Assembly (NCBI GenBank): GCA_910588335.1
Contig: CAJUQV010000024.1
Coordinates: 1-50,061 of the forward strand
Direction of reading: 5' to 3'
Origin: an uncultured Ruminiclostridium sp.
Lineage (GTDB): Bacteria; Bacillota; Clostridia; Oscillospirales; Ruminococcaceae
Length of the DNA stretch: 50,061 bases
The notes under the pieces were generated by a model that worked only from the letters and a program-made list of their open reading frames with translations, was not told the DNA's origin and did not search any database. Of the stretch, positions 34,227-42,139 are shown one piece after another. Numbering within the stretch: position 1 is the stretch's first letter; each line of letters begins with the position of its first letter. Both the position numbers and the translations under genes were made by a program.

Positions 34227-34919
34227 ATGACAACAGATTTTTTCAGAGGAGTTCGTCACGGAATACCGATTGCTCTTGGGTACATTTCGGTTTCCTTCGG
34301 CTTCGGAATAATGGCGGTTCGGGCGGGGTTGTCACCTTTGGCAGCGGTTATGATTTCGGTGACTAACCTTACCTCGGCGGGACAGGCAGCGGGGATATCG
34401 GTTATATCTGCAGGTGGAACTCTTGCAGAAATGGCATTGACCCAGTTTATCATCAATATACGTTATTCCCTTATGGGTTTCTCGCTTTCTCAAAAATTGA
34501 ACCGGAATTTTAATACGGTTCACAGAATGATCGCCTCATTCGGTATAACCGATGAAATTTTCGCGGTGGCTTCGGCGCAGCCTCACGAGATATCGCCTTC
34601 TTATATGTACGGTCTTGTTTCGGCGGGTTTTTTCGGTTGGAGTTTCGGTACTCTTTTGGGAGCGTTGGCGGGACAGGTATTACCGCAGCAGCTCATGAAC
34701 GCTATGGGGCTTGTACTGTACGGGATGTTTTTGGCGATAATTATTCCGCCTGCGAGAAGAAAATTAAGTGTTTTATCGGTGGTGCTGATTGCGGCGGGGA
34801 TGTCGGTGCTGTGCAGATATGTATTTTTAATAAGCGGCGGATTTTCCATTATAATAAGCGGTGCAGCGGCGGCTGCCGCAGGTGCCGTGCTGTTTCCCGT
34901 AAAGGACGGTGAAGCATGA
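34227..34919 (+). CDS. azlC: AzlC-family branched-chain amino acid exporter subunit
   Basis: Large subunit of the AzlCD exporter for branched-chain amino acids and analogues. Starts FFRGVRHGIPIALGYISVSFGFG, the family signature, and contains INIRYSLMGFSLSQK, with about seven hydrophobic spans. 230 aa is standard. The stop overlaps the azlD ATG (ATGA), so the pair is translationally coupled. RBS AGAGAGG upstream. Confidence 0.92.
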   Translation: MTTDFFRGVRHGIPIALGYISVSFGFGIMAVRAGLSPLAAVMISVTNLTSAGQAAGISVISAGGTLAEMALTQFIINIRYSLMGFSLSQKLNRNFNTVHRMIASFGITDEIFAVASAQPHEISPSYMYGLVSAGFFGWSFGTLLGALAGQVLPQQLMNAMGLVLYGMFLAIIIPPARRKLSVLSVVLIAAGMSVLCRYVFLISGGFSIIISGAAAAAAGAVLFPVKDGEA

Positions 34920-35215
34920 GCATAGTATTGTATATTGCGGTAATGGCTTTAGTGACTTATATTGTGAGAATGTTTCCCCTAACATTTTTCAGAAGAAAGA
35001 TAAAGTCGCGTTTTCTCAAGAGTTTTCTTTTTTATATTCCATATGCTATATTGAGCGCCATGACCATTCCCGCGATTTTTTATTCTACGGGAAGCGTGAT
35101 AACGGCGGCAGTTGGAACGATAATAGCGGTGGTGCTTGCTTACTTTGAGCTGCCGCTTATTGTTGTGGCTCTGGCTGCTTCGGCAGGGGCGTTTGCAGCG
35201 GGATTTTTTATTTAA
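34916..35215 (+). CDS. azlD: AzlD-family branched-chain amino acid exporter subunit
   Basis: Small membrane subunit, 99 aa with about four hydrophobic segments. YIVRMFPLTFFRRKIKSRFLKSFLFYIPYAIL is reduced here to its diagnostic parts: RMFPLTFFR and FLFYIPYA with AMTIPAIF. Overlaps azlC by 4 nt. A MITE-like element begins 6 nt after its stop. Confidence 0.9.
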   Translation: MSIVLYIAVMALVTYIVRMFPLTFFRRKIKSRFLKSFLFYIPYAILSAMTIPAIFYSTGSVITAAVGTIIAVVLAYFELPLIVVALAASAGAFAAGFFI

Positions 35216-35220
35216 TAATA

Positions 35221-35379
35221 GGGTTTGTTGAAAAATCGGAAACGCCGTGTTTTCGCCCCCAAACAGTCATCTTCTGTGTCAAAAAGCCTCGTCAAACGAC
35301 AGTTTGACTGCGTTTTTTTCCTTGAAGCTAACCTGTTTGGGGCAAAAATCCGTCATTCCCTCTATTTTCAAACAAGCCC
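35221..35379. mobile_element. 159-bp MITE-like element, copy 2 of 2
   Basis: Ends GGGTTTGTTGAAAAAT and ATTTTCAAACAAGCCC are inverted repeats (13 of 16). The interior matches 29739-29896 over its whole length. No target duplication is plain. Confidence 0.7.
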
Positions 35380-35430
35380 TAATCTTTGATCATCTGTATT
35401 ATTTGTACATACCTTAATCAAAGATTATTA
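35379..35430. repeat. single-hairpin copy of the dispersed repeat
   Basis: AATCTTTGAT (35381-35390) pairs with ATCAAAGATT (35417-35426). Abuts the MITE-like element on its left. Confidence 0.6.
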
Positions 35431-35435
35431 TAAAA

Positions 35436-35484
35436 ACCCGTTTTAACAAGATTTGCGTGTGGATTTTCGGGCAAATTATGTTCA
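35436..35484 (+). repeat. truncated copy of the 118-bp MITE-like element
   Basis: ACAAGATTTGCGTGTGGATT then TTCGGGCAAATTATG aligns with 20403-20436. It breaks off where the leader element at 35485 begins. Confidence 0.45.
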
Positions 35485-35563
35485 TTAAAGTGCAGATTAA
35501 ACAAGCTGTCGTAATTGCGGAGCAATCGAGGTTCGGCGGGGGACTTTTGGCAGCGATTATAGG
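35485..35563 (+). repeat. dispersed leader element, copy 3 of 3 (shortened)
   Basis: TGCAGATTAAACAAGCTG and TCGTAATTGCGGAGCAATCGA are degraded forms of the two hairpins seen at 5712 and 23566; ends GGCAGCGATTATA, 17 nt before the DUF1905 start. The GAGATGAAGAG core is missing. Confidence 0.5.
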
Positions 35564-35579
35564 TTAATGGGAGCGAATA

Positions 35580-35864
35580 ATGTCGGATAAAATATATAAC
35601 TTTAAAGCGGTGATCCATACTGTACCGAAAAAAGGCGGAGCATATATTGTGTTTCCTTATGATATACGGAAGGAATTTGGCAAAGGAAGGGTCAGGGTAC
35701 ATGTGTCTTTTGACGGAATCCCGTATGAAGGAAGCATTGTAAATATGGGCGTTAAAAATGAAGACGGCAGTATATGCTATATTATTGGAGTTCTAAAATC
35801 AATTCGTGCGCAGCTTGAGAAGTCGGAAGGCGATGAGGTAGATGTTACGGTGCGCGAAATATGA
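35580..35864 (+). CDS. DUF1905 domain protein
   Basis: Small soluble protein of 94 aa, a single DUF1905 beta-barrel-like domain: YNFKAVIHTVPKKGGAYIVF, then FGKGRVRVHVSFDG and the C-terminal VLKSIRAQLEKSEGDEVDV. Members often occur alone or fused to a YdeI-type helical domain; the biochemical role is unknown. GGGAGCG precedes the ATG. The stop overlaps the ATG of a disrupted downstream frame. Confidence 0.85.
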   Translation: MSDKIYNFKAVIHTVPKKGGAYIVFPYDIRKEFGKGRVRVHVSFDGIPYEGSIVNMGVKNEDGSICYIIGVLKSIRAQLEKSEGDEVDVTVREI

Positions 35865-36130
35865 ATATATGCTTGTTTAATATCAATAGTATCTTGTTTG
35901 CCATTAGTATAGGTTGTTTTAGTTCAAGGAGAGTACATTATGTTTTCGGAAAAAAGAAAAGAACCGGTTCCGCGGAGGACATGGTTACAAAATACGCAAA
36001 AACGCTTCCCCGCATAAAAAAAGTTTAGTTTTGTTATTTAAAATCAAAAGAACTTGAAGAGATGCTTGACAAAGATATCAGCTCGGTATTGACTTTACAG
36101 CCTGTAAATTATTATGCTGATAATTGTTGA
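35861..36130 (+). pseudogene. possible degraded gene behind DUF1905, one in-frame TAG
   Basis: An ATG overlapping the DUF1905 stop opens 55 codons (hydrophobic start, then KKKRTGSAEDMVTKYAKTLP), stops at TAG 36026-36028, and the same frame then runs on as YLKSKELEEMLDKDISSVLT to TGA at 36128. The second part looks like real protein. Either a pseudogene or chance; no family recognised. Confidence 0.3.
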
Positions 36131-36223
36131 TTATCTCAAAAATCCTTGATTTACGGGCATACAAGCAGGATTTCAAGCTGAATTTACTGCCAATTTACTA
36201 CTTTTGAGGAAAAGAGCCTTGAT

Positions 36224-36367
36224 ATGCCGCCCGGAACCCTGCAAGCCCCGTCACCGGCACACAGCGTTGAGAAAGAATAAATGAAAACCGAATACGACGC
36301 AGACGCAACGTTTCTCTATCCCTATATAGGGAGAACAGGAAGTGTGTTTGTATTTGTGGTAGAATAG
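36224..36367 (+). other. two abutting mini-ORFs of higher GC, possible element remnant
   Basis: Frame of 18 codons (36224-36280, MPPGTLQAPS...) is followed immediately by one of 28 codons (36281-36367, MKTEYDADATF...). The stretch is clearly richer in GC than the DNA on either side. It may be a leader or fragment of an integrative element; expression is not shown. Confidence 0.3.
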
Positions 36368-36416
36368 AGCCATTAAACAATTCCATAAAATTGGACTAAT
36401 AGCAGAAAAAACAGCA

Positions 36417-36478
36417 GTTGCAACTAATAGTTGCCATACAGTTGCCCATAATTTCTATATAGTTGGTAGAATGCAACT
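36417..36478 (+). promoter_or_regulatory. repeated GTTGC motifs and promoter before the XRE gene
   Basis: GTTGCAAC (36417), AGTTGCCAT (36429), AGTTGCCCAT (36440) and inverted GCAACT (36473) surround an extended -10 box TG-G-TAGAAT (36464-36472). The 11-nt repeat step matches one DNA turn. Likely operators, perhaps for the XRE protein itself. Confidence 0.45.
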
Positions 36479-36527
36479 GGATAAATCAGTATATTATTGC
36501 TATCAGAATTACACGGAGGTGCGTAAT

Positions 36528-37505
36528 ATGAATGAAAATCAATTAGCGGAAAATCTTATGTACTATCGCAAAAAGAAAGGACTGTCACAGGAAAAAATTG
36601 CGGAATATTTGGAGGTCAGCCGTCAAGCCGTAACCAAATGGGAAACTAATACTTCAAAACCAAACTCTGACAATTTAATTAAATTAGCACAATTATTTGA
36701 AGTTGATGTTGATACATTGCTAGGGAATGAGGGTGGGGAAAAATCATCAACACAAGGGGAAGTGTCAATAGGAAAAATGTCATGGATTTTTATAGGAATA
36801 TCTGTTTTGTGTATATTGGCATATATCATTCACAGTGCATTAACGGATATTTTTAGTGTTGGGATATTTATCTGTATGTTTATTCTATGTATTCCAATAC
36901 AACTGTTCCTGCATATCTATTTTTCCAATGCGATAAAAAATAATTCTTTTAATGGAATTGCAGGATTTGATGACAAAATAGAGTATAATATTTTTGAAGT
37001 GAAGAAACTGCTTGTACAGATTGATTTGCATATTGGAATCATGTCTACTGTATATATTTTTCTGCTATGTGTGATAAATGGGGTAAATTTGAAAATGCAA
37101 TGGTTTAATGACGTTTTGATCGTTGCATATATACTGAATTTTTTCACAAGCATAGAAATAAGCAACTACAAAATGATAGATAAAATCTATCGCAGAGAAG
37201 ATGACAGAAAACGTGCCAAACGCAGTATTCCGGTAACTGCAATATTTTCCTTGATATTATGTGTAGGGATAGGAATGGCGGTTATTGTATTTGAAACAAA
37301 GGGAATTGAGAATAATACACTGCCTGCGATGAAAATATGTGGATTGCTGCTTTTGGGTATAATCAGTGCAACCACCGGATTCTTATTTGAAAATAGCAAA
37401 ATAAAAAAGTGGAATCCTGCAAATACAAACTATAGAACAAATAAAGTAAGTATAATAAGTTTGCTTATATGTGCGATAATGTATGGACTGATGTGTGTTG
37501 TATAA
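36528..37505 (+). CDS. XRE-family regulator with C-terminal membrane domain
   Basis: Membrane-bound DNA-binding regulator, function unknown. ATG 36528 with CGGAGGT 7 nt upstream is preferred to the longer frame from 36471. Residues 1-65 are a classic HTH_3 domain (NLMYYRKKKGLSQEKIAEYL, SRQAVTKWE). From about residue 85 on there are six or seven hydrophobic segments. Coding sequence is markedly AT-richer than the window's core genes, which suggests transfer. Alternative: sensor of membrane-active compounds, as for similar regulators near resistance genes. Confidence 0.85.
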   Translation: MNENQLAENLMYYRKKKGLSQEKIAEYLEVSRQAVTKWETNTSKPNSDNLIKLAQLFEVDVDTLLGNEGGEKSSTQGEVSIGKMSWIFIGISVLCILAYIIHSALTDIFSVGIFICMFILCIPIQLFLHIYFSNAIKNNSFNGIAGFDDKIEYNIFEVKKLLVQIDLHIGIMSTVYIFLLCVINGVNLKMQWFNDVLIVAYILNFFTSIEISNYKMIDKIYRREDDRKRAKRSIPVTAIFSLILCVGIGMAVIVFETKGIENNTLPAMKICGLLLLGIISATTGFLFENSKIKKWNPANTNYRTNKVSIISLLICAIMYGLMCVV

Positions 37506-38004
37506 GATATATGGAGCATTTTTCTGATTTATTTGTAAATTTTAGCATAAAAAAGCAGATTTTGGCAATGTGTATTTTTCTTTGACGATGAGTATAATAA
37601 TATAGTAATGAGATTTGAACTGTATGAAAATGACCGAAAAAGCTATGGATGAAAATACAGGAGAATATCCGCTGAGATTTACGGAAAAATTCTTATGAAA
37701 TTCGGACAAAGGGCAAACTGTAATTTTTATCCTTTTTACTTAAATAAGCATATTATTTTACTCGTATGTTTTTTATATTTGCATAAAATAACAATTTATT
37801 TCTTTTATAAAAAAGTTTCACTTAAATTTATGGTCATTTTACACAAATCTCGGAGTTTTTCGTTTTTTCGATAAAAAACGCCTTAACATAAAGGTTTTAT
37901 ACGCTTAGCTTATTAAGTAAAAAAAGCGGAATCAGCAAAAGATATAAAAAAATCAATAGTTAATTGTTACAAATTCATAACATTTATTTTGATTAAAATG
38001 TATA
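37506..38004. other. AT-rich intergenic stretch
   Basis: Contains a 24-codon frame at 37624 (MKMTEKAMDENTG...) that may be a gene fragment, and otherwise no recognisable feature. Separates the XRE gene from the sugar-uptake operon. Confidence 0.5.
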
Positions 38005-38033
38005 TTGCTTAGTTTTGCCAATTTATGTATATT
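38005..38033 (+). promoter_or_regulatory. probable promoter of the sugar importer operon
   Basis: TTGCTT (38005-38010), 17 nt, TATATT (38028-38033), 130 nt before the gene start. Confidence 0.45.
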
Positions 38034-38163
38034 GAAGTAACAGAAAAAGACAGTTGTTTTTTCTGTTAGCAATATTTTAGGTCGGATGTTTGTGAAGCAT
38101 AAGATTCCGGCTTCTTTTGAGAAACAGTTAAAGAATAAAAGAGAAAATTTTCAGGAGGACACA

Positions 38164-39504
38164 ATGAAGAAGAAACTTATTTCAATTTTTCTGGCGGCTG
38201 CCATGACAATGTCATTGACAGCCTGCACACAAGAGCCATCGGGCGGAGATACCACAACAACTTCCGCTGCCGGCGGAGATGAGGGAACCACTACCACAGC
38301 CGCTCCTCAGGGCGGAAATTCCGGCGAAACCATCACCCTCAGAGTATGGGGCGGTGAAGAGGATCAGGCTCTCCTCGCGGAGCTTGCAGACGATTTCAAG
38401 GCTGCTCATCCCGATCAGACCTTTGATATCCAGATCGGAGTTGAATCCGAATCCACTGCCAAGGATACCGTTCTTACCGATATATCCGCAGCAGCCGACG
38501 TATTCGCTTTTGCCAGCGACCAGATCGCTTCTCTCGTAAGAGCAGGTGCTCTCGCAAATCTTGACACAATGAGCGAGGTTCTTACCAATTATTCCGGAAA
38601 GTCCATTGACGACGTAAAAGCCGCCAACAGTGCCGGTACTATCGGTTCCGCTACTTTTAAGGATAACCTTTATGCTTTCCCCATGAGCGGCGGCAATAAC
38701 TATTTTCTTTATTATGATGCGAACGTTCTCTCCGAGGACGATGTGAAATCTTGGGATACCATGCTTGAAAAGGCTGCCGGAGCGGGCAAGCAGGTAGGTA
38801 TGACTTTAGCTTCCGGCTGGTATCTTTCCAGTTTCTTCATGGGCGCTGGCTTCGCTTCCTCCACTAACGATGACGGAACCACCAACTGCGACTGGAACGG
38901 CACCTCCGGCGATGGTTATACCGGAGTACAGGTAGTTGAAAGTATTCTCGGCATTACCAACAGTTCCGCTTTCCTTCCCGTTGCCGAGGGCGACCTTTCC
39001 AACCAAATAGCTTCCGGTAACCTTTGCGCGGTAGTTGACGGTACATGGGATGCCGACGCTGCTCAGGCCGCATTCGGCGAGGGTTACAGAGCCACCAAGC
39101 TCCCCACCTTTACCTGCAACGGCACTCAGCTTCAGCAGTACACTTACACCGGTTCCAAGCTTATCGGTGTTAACGCTCTCAGCGAAAACGTAGGTTGGGC
39201 TACCGTTTTTGCCGAGTTCCTCACAAATGAGCAGTCTCAGGCAAAGCGTTTTGAACAGAGACAGCTTTCTCCTTCCAACCTTGTGGTATCCGAGCGTGAT
39301 GACGTTAAGGCAAACATTGCGGGCGCCGCTTCCATGGAACAGGATAACTTTGGTTCCATTCAGGACGTAGGCGAAAAGTTCTGGGATCCTACCAAGACTC
39401 TCGGCGAGCTTTGCGCTCAGAAGTCTCTGACAGTCGGCGATACCGCAGGCATTCAGCAGGCTCTCGACACAGCGGTAGAAGGTATCACTGCGGCTGTATC
39501 ATAA
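38164..39504 (+). CDS. sugar ABC transporter substrate-binding lipoprotein (MalE-like)
   Basis: Family 1 solute-binding protein anchored outside the membrane, delivering sugars to the permeases at 39784 and 41238. ATG 38164 with AGGAGG upstream starts a signal peptide with lipobox LTAC; the longer frame from 38086 is discarded. A Thr/Gly-rich linker (about residues 22-55) leads to a two-lobed binding fold beginning ITLRVWGGEED and containing DVFAFASDQIASLVRAGALANL, as in maltodextrin-type proteins. Substrate is not fixed; maltodextrin or other oligosaccharides fit. A terminator after the gene may let it be made in excess over the permeases. Confidence 0.92.
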   Translation: MKKKLISIFLAAAMTMSLTACTQEPSGGDTTTTSAAGGDEGTTTTAAPQGGNSGETITLRVWGGEEDQALLAELADDFKAAHPDQTFDIQIGVESESTAKDTVLTDISAAADVFAFASDQIASLVRAGALANLDTMSEVLTNYSGKSIDDVKAANSAGTIGSATFKDNLYAFPMSGGNNYFLYYDANVLSEDDVKSWDTMLEKAAGAGKQVGMTLASGWYLSSFFMGAGFASSTNDDGTTNCDWNGTSGDGYTGVQVVESILGITNSSAFLPVAEGDLSNQIASGNLCAVVDGTWDADAAQAAFGEGYRATKLPTFTCNGTQLQQYTYTGSKLIGVNALSENVGWATVFAEFLTNEQSQAKRFEQRQLSPSNLVVSERDDVKANIAGAASMEQDNFGSIQDVGEKFWDPTKTLGELCAQKSLTVGDTAGIQQALDTAVEGITAAVS

Positions 39505-39577
39505 GTTTGGCTTAAAAAACCGTAATTCCGGTCTTAACCACGATTTAGCAGGTTAATGAGCTGAAATAATCCATTAT

Positions 39578-39616
39578 CAAAGGCTCATATGCTTGTATAT
39601 GAGCCTTTGATTTTTT
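39578..39616 (+). terminator. intra-operon stem-loop between binding protein and permease
   Basis: CAAAGGCTCATAT (39578-39590) pairs with ATATGAGCCTTTG (39597-39609), then ATTTTTTAT. No new promoter is obvious before 39784, so partial read-through is likely. Confidence 0.75.
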
Positions 39617-39783
39617 ATCTCTTCTGAAAATATTCCACACATACCAATCTTTATATTTAAACTATTGACATTTTTTAAATAACCCACAGTGTCAAACATT
39701 AATAATTCAAAGCACTATTTTAATCAATCCGTATTTTCATTTGATTTAAAAACAGTATAAAACAGTAAAGGCAGGAAACCCGT

Positions 39784-41238
39784 ATGGCTGCAACGATAAA
39801 AAAAACAAATAAAGTTTCCGACTTTTTCAAATCTATCGGCATTTATTTTAAAAGCTTTGCCGAAGCGGTGGCAAAGGGCGATGTTTTCGTAAAGCTGTCC
39901 CTTATTTGGGTCGGAGCGGGTTATGCTCGGAGAAAGCAGTTTATTCGTTCGCTTCTTGCAACGGCGCTTCAGGCTGCCGTTATCGCGTACAGCGCACTGA
40001 TAGCTCCGCAGTATATTTCAAAATTCCATAATCTTGGTGAAGTTCAGATGGAAATGGTGTTTGATATAAATACCATGAAAAATATTCCCAACGATTACGA
40101 TGATTCATTTCAGATACTTTTGTTTTCCGTAATAAGCATAATTATATGGATGGTGTTCTTTTTCTTTTGGATCAGCAATGTGATTCACGCTTATAAGCTT
40201 CAGAAGAAAGCGGAAAAGGGCGAACATATAAACAACTTTAAAGAGGATATCAGCGATTATCTGAACGAAAAATTTCATATCACACTGCTTTCCGTTCCCG
40301 TCTTGGGAATTGTGCTTTTCAGCATAGTACCTATTTTTATCCTTATTTTGGTTGCATTTACCAACTACGATCAGGAACATATGGCGCCTACCGCTCTGTT
40401 TACATGGACGGGACTTACAAACTTTATAAATCTGTTCGGCGGCGGCGGAATGACCGTTACCTTCGGTTATTCTTTTGTAAGGGTATTGGGCTGGACTTTG
40501 GTGTGGGCGTTTTTTGCTACATTTACCACTTATTTCGGCGGAATCCTTTTAGCCCTGTTCCTTAACAATAAGCGTACAAAGCTGGCAAAGCTGTGGAGAG
40601 CGCTGTTTGTTGTAACCATCGCGGTGCCTCAGTTCGTATCCCTGCTGCTTGTAAGAAACTTTTTCGCAAATAACGGTATAGCCAACACTATGCTGGAAAG
40701 CATGGGGGTTACGGACTTCCTGCAAAACATAGGTCTGCTGAGTTATGATTATATACCGTTCCTATCTGCGCCGGGGTGGGCGCATGTTACCATTATAATG
40801 GTAAACATTTGGATCGGTATACCGTATCAGATGCTTATCGCAACGGGCGTATTGTCGAATCTTCCCGCGGATCAGATCGAAAGCGCACGTATAGACGGCG
40901 CGAACGCGGGTCAAATATTCCGTCATATCACCATGCCCTATGTTCTGTTTGTCACGGGACCCGCTCTCGTAACGGATTTCGTAAAGAATATCAATAACTT
41001 TAACGTAATTTACCTGCTCACTCAGGACGTGTTCACCACCACCGATCAGTATCTCGCCAACAGTCAGGCAAAGGAGGTCGACCTTCTTGTAACATGGCTG
41101 TTCCGTCTTACGCAGGAATATTACAACTACAAGATGGCGTCTGTCATCGGTATCTGCGTATTTGTAATATGCGCCGTATTTACGTTAGTGGCCTTTAACC
41201 TTATGACGAGCAAGGATAAAGAGGAGGTGTACAACTGA
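39784..41238 (+). CDS. sugar ABC transporter permease, MalF-like
   Basis: Membrane subunit of the importer. Long N-terminal part with two or three spans before the permease domain (residues about 170-480), as in clostridial MalF proteins. The ATPase-docking EAA loop reads IESARIDGANAGQIFRHITM. 484 aa. The stop overlaps the malG-like ATG by one base (TGATG). No ATPase gene is nearby, so a shared MsmX-type ATPase elsewhere is implied. Confidence 0.92.
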   Translation: MAATIKKTNKVSDFFKSIGIYFKSFAEAVAKGDVFVKLSLIWVGAGYARRKQFIRSLLATALQAAVIAYSALIAPQYISKFHNLGEVQMEMVFDINTMKNIPNDYDDSFQILLFSVISIIIWMVFFFFWISNVIHAYKLQKKAEKGEHINNFKEDISDYLNEKFHITLLSVPVLGIVLFSIVPIFILILVAFTNYDQEHMAPTALFTWTGLTNFINLFGGGGMTVTFGYSFVRVLGWTLVWAFFATFTTYFGGILLALFLNNKRTKLAKLWRALFVVTIAVPQFVSLLLVRNFFANNGIANTMLESMGVTDFLQNIGLLSYDYIPFLSAPGWAHVTIIMVNIWIGIPYQMLIATGVLSNLPADQIESARIDGANAGQIFRHITMPYVLFVTGPALVTDFVKNINNFNVIYLLTQDVFTTTDQYLANSQAKEVDLLVTWLFRLTQEYYNYKMASVIGICVFVICAVFTLVAFNLMTSKDKEEVYN

Positions 41239-42098
41239 TGACACAAAAGGGCAAAGTGATTCAGATTATCAAGGATATTTTAAGGCACATTGTCATAGTA
41301 CTGATGGTGTCTTTCTGGCTTATTCCCATAATCTGGCTTATTGCAACCTCGTTCAGTGCCTATCCGGGCAGAAACACCTCAAATTTCTTTCCGGAGCAGT
41401 GGTCTCTTCAAAACTATATCAATATCCTTAGCCCCACTTCTCATACCGTAAACTTCCCTATCTGGATGTGGAATACCTTTAAAATAGCGATGGCCGTGTG
41501 TATCGTGTGCACTTTGTTTGCCGTAATGGTAGCATATGCCACTTCGTTTTTCCGCTTCAAGTCAAGAAAACCCCTTATGAATATTGCGGTAATACTGAAC
41601 CTTTTCCCCGGTGTTCTCAGTATGATTTCGGTTTATTTTATCCTTAAGGCCATGAATCTTACCAACACCCACTTAGGACTTACGTTGGTATACTGCGCGT
41701 CGTCCGGCTTGGGCTACCTTATTGCCAAGGGTTACTTTGATACGGTGCCGAGGGCGTTGGTGGAAGCTGCGAAACTTGACGGCGCAAGCCAGGCGAGGAC
41801 GTTTTTCAGTATAATACTGCCAATAAGCAAGCCTATAATAGTTTACACCGTAATAAGCTCGTTCCTTACCCCATGGACGGATTTCGTATTCTCAAAGATG
41901 ATACTTAATTCCGGTATCGCAGATATGTGGACGGTATCCATCGGTCTTTACAATATGCTTGACCGAAGCCTTATAAACACATATTTCTCACAGTTCTGTG
42001 CGGGCGGCGTTATAGTATCTATCCCCATTTCCGTTTTGTTTGTAATTATGCAAAAGTTTTATGTTGAGGGCATTACAGGCGGAGCTGTTAAAGGCTGA
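41238..42098 (+). CDS. sugar ABC transporter permease, MalG-like
   Basis: Second permease subunit, 286 aa, six spans. EAA loop: VEAAKLDGASQARTFFSIIL. Ends FYVEGITGGAVKG, the typical MalG C-terminus. Overlaps the malF-like stop; GAGGAGG lies 8 nt before the ATG. The TraX gene follows 41 nt on. Confidence 0.93.
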   Translation: MTQKGKVIQIIKDILRHIVIVLMVSFWLIPIIWLIATSFSAYPGRNTSNFFPEQWSLQNYINILSPTSHTVNFPIWMWNTFKIAMAVCIVCTLFAVMVAYATSFFRFKSRKPLMNIAVILNLFPGVLSMISVYFILKAMNLTNTHLGLTLVYCASSGLGYLIAKGYFDTVPRALVEAAKLDGASQARTFFSIILPISKPIIVYTVISSFLTPWTDFVFSKMILNSGIADMWTVSIGLYNMLDRSLINTYFSQFCAGGVIVSIPISVLFVIMQKFYVEGITGGAVKG

Positions 42099-42139
42099 TA
42101 CTGTTTTCCAATCAAACTACAACAACATCGGAGGTGCCT

